Below are positions 41,250-45,117 of a stretch of 45,117 nucleotides of DNA, piece after piece (position 1 is the first letter of the stretch; every line of letters begins with the position of its first letter). The DNA is from an uncultured Lachnospiraceae bacterium (GTDB taxonomy: Bacteria > Bacillota > Clostridia > Lachnospirales > Lachnospiraceae): assembly GCA_910587715.1 (NCBI GenBank), contig CAJUMV010000035.1, positions 1 to 45,117 of the forward strand. Reading direction: 5' to 3'. The translations under genes and the position numbers were made by a program. The notes beneath the pieces were generated by a model. That model saw only the letters and a program-made list of their open reading frames with translations, had not been told where the DNA came from and did no database searches.

Positions 41250-41600
41250 ATGATGGCAGAAACTATTTTTTCAGCAGTCGTGCTGCTGCTCTGTGCAAGT
41301 CCCCTTATTATTCTCGGAATTGTGCAGTATCGGAGCAAAGAGCCGGTGGGGTTCTGGGCGGGTAAGGAGCCGCCCCGGAAAGAGGAGATCACGGATGTGC
41401 GTGCCTATAACCGGAAGCACGGGCTGATGTGGATTTTGTACGGGCTGGGGCTCATTGCCTGCTTTGTGTGCGGGGTGCCTTTTGGCGGGCTTACCGCGGC
41501 GTATTTGTGTATGGCAGAGGTGTTTGGCGGTCTTTTTGGGATGATTGCTTACCATAACAGGCTGAACCGCATGTACGATAGAAAACGGGGGGATAAGTGA
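41250..41600 (+). CDS. Small membrane protein, two or three helices
   Basis: A 116-residue protein with an N-terminal helix (about 5-23, IFSAVVLLLCASPLIILGIVQY), a cytoplasmic stretch GFWAGKEPPRKEEITDVRAYNRKHGLMW, and two more helices (about 60-80 and 82-102). GFWAG..PP....I.DV..YN..HG.MW is a pattern I associate with small clostridial membrane proteins next to SdpI-like genes. A second Met at 41253 is an equally likely start. It overlaps the next gene by one base, and the operon context suggests a peptide- or stress-related membrane function; this is inference only. Confidence 0.7.
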   Translation: MMAETIFSAVVLLLCASPLIILGIVQYRSKEPVGFWAGKEPPRKEEITDVRAYNRKHGLMWILYGLGLIACFVCGVPFGGLTAAYLCMAEVFGGLFGMIAYHNRLNRMYDRKRGDK

Positions 41601-41971
41601 TGGGATTCTGGATCTTTATGACTGCCAGCAATCTCTTATTGCCGGTACTGATGATTGTAATAGGAAAGGTATTTATAAAAAATCCGCCCAGACAGATAAA
41701 TGGCATTTACGGGTATCGGACGCGAAGATCCATGAGAAATCAGGCTGCGTGGGATTTTTCCCATTTATATTGTGGGAAACTGTGGCGGAAGTTCGGATGG
41801 GGGATGCTGCCTGTGTCAATGATTGTGATGCTTCCAGTGATCGGGAAGAGTGATGATATCGTAGGCGTAGTGGGTGGGGTGGTGGTAACAGCGGAATGTA
41901 TGGTGATGCTTGTGTCGATTCTGTTGACAGAAAAAGCGCTGGCGAAACAATTTGATGGTGGGATAAGATAG
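41600..41971 (+). CDS. SdpI/YhfL-family membrane protein
   Basis: A 123-residue protein with four hydrophobic segments. The sequence IFIKNPP-like turn followed by QINGIYGYRTRRSMRNQAAWDFSHLYCGKLW is the SdpI-family signature; SdpI of Bacillus subtilis is an immunity protein against the toxic peptide SDP and also a signal-transducing membrane protein. No sdpC-like toxin gene is visible here, so immunity to a foreign peptide or a different role is possible. ATG 41600 overlaps the previous stop by one base; a GTG at 41597 would add one residue. Confidence 0.8.
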   Translation: MGFWIFMTASNLLLPVLMIVIGKVFIKNPPRQINGIYGYRTRRSMRNQAAWDFSHLYCGKLWRKFGWGMLPVSMIVMLPVIGKSDDIVGVVGGVVVTAECMVMLVSILLTEKALAKQFDGGIR

Positions 41972-42061
41972 AAATAAAAAAGAGCGCGAGACGGGACTCG
42001 AAAAATACCATCGTTCTGAAACTCGCATAAATACTGGAAAGGAGAGGCACGTTGCACGGTG

Positions 42062-42091
42062 TGATTCAACTTTGATTCAAATGTGATTCAA
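42062..42091. repeat. Three 8-base direct repeats with 11-base period
   Basis: TGATTCAA occurs at 42062, 42073 and 42084, exactly 11 bases apart, so all lie on the same face of the helix. They mark the change from mid-GC to AT-rich DNA. A phased regulator site or the edge of an integrated element is possible. Nearby GCGAG/CTCGC (41985-42027) can form a hairpin. Confidence 0.6.
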
Positions 42092-42128
42092 TCATGGAGA
42101 ATCTGTGCAGCCTTCCGAATTATTTTAT

Positions 42129-42170
42129 GAAACTGCTGAGTAGTGTTTTGGTGCTTGGCAGTTTCTCTAT
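42129..42170 (+). terminator. Hairpin at the end of the PadR operon side
   Basis: GAAACTGC (42129-42136) pairs with GCAGTTTC (42158-42165), extended inside by an imperfect stem; a weak T-rich tail (TCTATAT) follows. Confidence 0.4.
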
Positions 42171-42211
42171 ATGGCTCTAAAATGTCTCCTACGCATAGAG
42201 TGAGAGCATCA

Positions 42212-42242
42212 CCCGATTATCAAATTAGATAATCGGGTGATG
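42212..42242. terminator. Hairpin at the 3' end of the AAA ATPase gene
   Basis: CACCCGATTATC pairs perfectly with GATAATCGGGTG around AAATTA. It lies about 10 bases after the ATPase stop (minus strand). T-runs are short on both sides. Confidence 0.5.
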
Positions 42243-42251
42243 TTTTGAACA

Positions 42252-43610
42252 TTATAAAGTGTTTAGAATATTGTTATCAAATTGTGGAACACCATCAAGA
42301 GTGCCATCAAATAGAGCAGCATATATTTTTTTATCTGCGCGAAGTTGATACTTTTCCAAAGGATTTATAATCGACTGCCCTGTCGTATCTTTTACAATAA
42401 AAGTTATCTCGTCATTCCTCAATAATTCTGATGCTAATAAGCGGGATTCATGACAAGTTATGATTAGTTGTGTGTTTTTCTGTTCTGCCTTAGATAAAAA
42501 TAATTCAATTAATTTATTTGTTAGGGCAGGGTGTAGGCAACGATCTATTTCATCAATAAAAAACACTTGATTTTCGGAGTTGCTTAATAATATTTCAATT
42601 AAATCTAGTAATCGAACAGTACCATCAGATTCTTCTTTCAGTGAAAAGAAAGTGTCATTTTCATGACCAAATTCTATGGTTGTTACTGTTATATTATTTT
42701 CAAAATCAATTTCGAATGTATAAAACTCTTTGTATGCACGTGCAATAATAACAGGTTTGATATAGTTGTCTGTTTTTTTTGCTTTTACATTTGATTTTTC
42801 TAAGTTTGTTTTAATATCAGATAATAGTTTCTCGGGTATTTTTGCTTTTACCGCATCTATAGGCACTTCTACAATACTAGATTTTTGTATTCCTGTACCT
42901 AAAGCGCTAAGGAGTTTGGTTATCTCATCTAAGTTTGAATCCGAAAGATAAGGATAACCAGTAAGAACTCCATCAGGAAAGCTAATGTTCATTTTGTCAA
43001 ACCACTTATAAGCGTTTCTTAAAACTGCGAGTTCAGGATATTGTTTGTAAAGACTTGACTTATTAGAGTTTATTATATTTAAAAATAATATTTCATCATT
43101 GTCTAAACTGTCAGTACCATATGTTTCAAGCCTTCCAATACATTCTTTAGATTTAAAATAACTGCCAATATTAAATTTTTTCTCTTGTGTGTTTCTTGAA
43201 TATAGAAGTTTTTCAGTAAAATTTGAGGTTAAAATAGATAATGTTTCTTTTAATATTGTTCCACTATTTAAATGTAAAGAAAACGAGTATTTATAAATTT
43301 GATTTTCATACAAGTATTCAACCTCAAATTCTGATGGTTGATAAATAGCTTCTTTGTTTTGACGAAAATACTTTTGAGAAAAACCTAAAGGAAATTCATC
43401 TGTTACTATGTTCTGAATAAATTGGAAAGCCTGAATTAGATTTGATTTTCCTGTGCCATTTGCACCATAAATGGCATTACACTTGGTTATTTTTAGTTTT
43501 GATTTTGTATATATACGTTTGCTGTGTTTACGTGTTTTATTAGCTTGCATAGAAAAAGTTTGTGTTTTATTAAAAGATAGAAAATTTGATATTGTAAAAT
43601 TAATAAGCAT
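42252..43610 (-). CDS. AAA15-type ATPase (RloA/OLD-like), defence candidate
   Basis: A 452-residue SMC-like ATPase of COG1106 look: N-terminal MLINFTISNFLSFNKTQTFSM, Walker A GANGTGKSN near residue 48, a variable middle (about 100-320), the signature-like EESDGTVRLLDLIEILL, Walker B VFFIDEIDRCLHPALTNKLIELF, and the switch region LIITCHESRLL. No toprim or nuclease domain is fused. In RloA/AbiL-type systems a partner (RloB) follows; here nothing follows on the minus strand. Base composition is far more AT-rich than the genes to its left, suggesting transfer. The GTG/AGGT ribosome site precedes ATG 43610. Confidence 0.83.
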   Translation of the reverse strand: MLINFTISNFLSFNKTQTFSMQANKTRKHSKRIYTKSKLKITKCNAIYGANGTGKSNLIQAFQFIQNIVTDEFPLGFSQKYFRQNKEAIYQPSEFEVEYLYENQIYKYSFSLHLNSGTILKETLSILTSNFTEKLLYSRNTQEKKFNIGSYFKSKECIGRLETYGTDSLDNDEILFLNIINSNKSSLYKQYPELAVLRNAYKWFDKMNISFPDGVLTGYPYLSDSNLDEITKLLSALGTGIQKSSIVEVPIDAVKAKIPEKLLSDIKTNLEKSNVKAKKTDNYIKPVIIARAYKEFYTFEIDFENNITVTTIEFGHENDTFFSLKEESDGTVRLLDLIEILLSNSENQVFFIDEIDRCLHPALTNKLIELFLSKAEQKNTQLIITCHESRLLASELLRNDEITFIVKDTTGQSIINPLEKYQLRADKKIYAALFDGTLDGVPQFDNNILNTL

Positions 43611-43830
43611 AGTATTTACCTCACAGTCGTTGGGGTTTTAGAATAATATAAATAAATTAATCGAAAATGTCAATAAAAATGATGATTTTATTTTAAGTGG
43701 TGTATGAAAAATGATAATTAAACGGAAAAATCGTTTTAAATGAGAAAAAATGATTGGCAAGGGGAACGTATGTATGGTAGCATGTGATTAAATCAAAAAG
43801 AAATGCTTTTAGAGAAAGAGAGGAATTGTA

Positions 43831-44055
43831 ATGAATTTGAAAGTGATAGAAGAAACAAGTACGGGCTTGAATACAAGATTTGTAAATCAAGAATCAGGAA
43901 GAAGTGTTTCGCTTGAACATGTTGTTCAGCAGATTCAAAAGGGGAATAGTAATTATTCAAACTATGAAGTAGTTACAAAGTCAAATGGAACGACATATAT
44001 AAGGTCTAAGCCTGATGGAAAAATTGAAAATAATATTGAAGTAGGAGGTAGGTAA
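43831..44055 (+). CDS. Small accessory protein, DUF3892-like
   Basis: A 74-residue protein starting MNLKVIEETSTGLNTRF. The sequence TGLNTRFVNQESGRSVSLEHVVQQIQKGNSNYSNYEVV..NGTTYIRSKPDGKIENNI follows the pattern of small proteins with a conserved C-terminal SxPDGxxxNN; I think this is a DUF3892-type or related family, name uncertain. AGAGAGAGGA precedes the ATG. It is divergent from the ATPase gene across 220 bases of AT-rich DNA and stops 3 bases before the next gene, so the two are co-translated. Confidence 0.62.
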   Translation: MNLKVIEETSTGLNTRFVNQESGRSVSLEHVVQQIQKGNSNYSNYEVVTKSNGTTYIRSKPDGKIENNIEVGGR

Positions 44056-44058
44056 TAT

Positions 44059-44931
44059 ATGAAGTATGAGGAAGCAAATTATGTAAAAGGTGGTCAGGGG
44101 ACTAAAATTCAGGTATCTGATTACACTCAGCAACAACTAGAGGAAATGGAGCAAGATGGTGAATTTCATTGTCCGGGGAAGAACTGTGATGCTAAGTTGT
44201 GTTTAGTGCATCATTCAAAGAATGGTGGTCGTACTTATTTCCTAAAGGCAGTTGATGATAATAAGCATAGTCCAAATTGCGATTATAAGATAGGAAATTA
44301 TAATCCTATTTTTGTTAGAGAACCGGAAAATGGTTATTTTACAGAAGAACAGGTGAATAATCATGTCAAAATTGTCGATAGAGATGTGAATGCGCCTTTG
44401 AAATCAAGTACAGATAAGAAAAAGAAGAATGAAAATAACAAGAATAAAAAAACGGGACAAAAAAATCAGGAAGATGGAGAAAAGCAGATTAGAAAAACGG
44501 CTAATTTTGGTAAAGTAGTCTATGGTGATGATGGACTTGAAGGTACTAAAGGAAGAATGAGTAGAAGTTACACGATTCAAACACATGATATTGGAAGGAT
44601 GAAAACTATTTATGGCAATGCAAAACATATTGAATTAGATGAGTATGGGCAACTACACATAAATTACAAAGATGATAGATTGAGTAATATAGAAGTAATT
44701 GCAGGAGCAATTATTGAACATAATTATCCAACAGTATATGCAAATTTGTATTTGGCAGAGAAATATTTTGGGGATAATAGGAAAGAGAAAGAGGTTAGTG
44801 TTACAACAGGTGGGCTTGTTACTGAAAAAAAAGGGAAAATTGTAATGGAGTTGTTGACTGATGGAGGATTAAGAATTGATGGGAAAACAATCAATAACTT
44901 GTTACTTGAAAATGTAAGAAAATCTATTTGA
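44059..44931 (+). CDS. Accessory protein with CoiA-like zinc-finger N-terminus
   Basis: A 290-residue protein of low GC. Residues about 35-76 hold a Cys/His motif (FHCPGKNCDAKLCLVHHSKNGGRTYFLKAVDDNKHSPNCDYK), the spacing CP..C...L....YF......H...C resembling the zinc-binding start of CoiA-like nucleases. A Lys/Asn-rich low-complexity linker follows (about 115-145), and then a domain with alternating beta and helix (about 150-288) of no family I recognise; I see no nuclease motif (no D-ExK). AGGAGG precedes the ATG at 44059. Probably functions with the 74-residue protein; a link to the divergent ATPase is inference from position. Confidence 0.65.
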   Translation: MKYEEANYVKGGQGTKIQVSDYTQQQLEEMEQDGEFHCPGKNCDAKLCLVHHSKNGGRTYFLKAVDDNKHSPNCDYKIGNYNPIFVREPENGYFTEEQVNNHVKIVDRDVNAPLKSSTDKKKKNENNKNKKTGQKNQEDGEKQIRKTANFGKVVYGDDGLEGTKGRMSRSYTIQTHDIGRMKTIYGNAKHIELDEYGQLHINYKDDRLSNIEVIAGAIIEHNYPTVYANLYLAEKYFGDNRKEKEVSVTTGGLVTEKKGKIVMELLTDGGLRIDGKTINNLLLENVRKSI

Positions 44932-45024
44932 TGCTCATAGAGGCTAAAGATTGAAAGCGGCTCTTGTTTTTATATATTTGGTGTTGGTTCAGCAAGGATA
45001 TAATTAATAATAGGTACAATTATG

Positions 45025-45055
45025 AAAAAGAAGTATTTTCAGTACTTCTTTTTTG
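45025..45055 (+). terminator. Terminator after the accessory pair
   Basis: AAAAAGAAGTA pairs with TACTTCTTTTTT across TTTTCAG, with a U-run. It is about 95 bases after the stop at 44931. Nothing further is seen to the window end. Confidence 0.8.
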
Positions 45056-45117
45056 TATTATATATCCTAAAATCCCGGTCTGATTATACACTGGTTTAAG
45101 CTATTAAGTGATACAGT

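Noticed and set aside
1..45117. CRISPR arrays, tRNA or rRNA genes, transposases, integrases, prophage structural genes
   Set aside because: Looked for on both strands; no regularly spaced repeats, no tRNA-like cloverleaf, and no recombinase or phage motifs were found.

Overview
The window looks like chromosomal DNA from an anaerobic, spore-forming, gut-type clostridium, most likely a Lachnospiraceae member. This rests on a mid-GC coding background (about 50%), AGGAGG-type ribosome binding sites, TTGACA/TATAAT promoters, a GerMN-domain protein of the sporulation/germination type, a sensory [FeFe]-hydrogenase, a Bce-type antimicrobial-peptide module and ThrH. No rRNA, tRNA, CRISPR array, transposase or integrase is visible.

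Layout. 1-147: start of a GNAT-like gene running off the left edge. 414-5171: BceRS-like two-component pair followed by a BceAB-like ABC transporter. 5231-10416: assorted single genes (AraC/GyrI regulator, Cys-rich protein, coiled-coil protein coupled to a second AraC regulator, alpha/alpha-toroid protein, DUF4037 nucleotidyltransferase). 10629-14249: arginine genes argJ-argB-argD without argC, bracketed by two copies of a covarying palindromic repeat and interrupted by a long imperfect palindrome. 14377-16490: orphan solute-binding protein and a small DUF606/YdcZ membrane protein. 16570-24205: comEA-like lipoprotein, response regulator, histidine kinase, GerMN lipoprotein, comEC, a 57-residue protein and holA. 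24304-25747: ThrH and two small proteins. 25744-28805: a promoter with two LexA-type boxes, tandem hairpin repeats, then DUF1653 protein, cytosolic 5'-nucleotidase and mutY. 28928-30817: glycosyltransferase and a PAP2-like membrane enzyme. 31074-34893: glyA, hom and lysC (serine/glycine/threonine/aspartate-family metabolism). 35035-37719: [FeFe]-hydrogenase/chemoreceptor-like fusion and a convergent LUD protein. 37735-38559: the only long gene-free stretch; it holds a consensus promoter, about 370 nt of purine-rich sequence and a terminator, best read as an undescribed non-coding RNA gene. 38560-41971: GH3 enzyme, then a PadR-controlled membrane operon. From about 42050 the DNA becomes sharply AT-rich and carries a lone AAA15-type ATPase divergent from two accessory genes, an acquired island with a defence-like look.

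The most noteworthy points are the orphan RNA locus at 38019-38398, the covarying repeats at 10452-10535 and 14246-14339, the double SOS-box promoter ahead of the mutY operon, the hydrogenase/MCP fusion, the structured comEA leader that can mask its own Shine-Dalgarno and start codon, and the AT-rich island at the right end with three helically phased repeats at its edge. All function calls come from reading motifs by eye; no database search was run.
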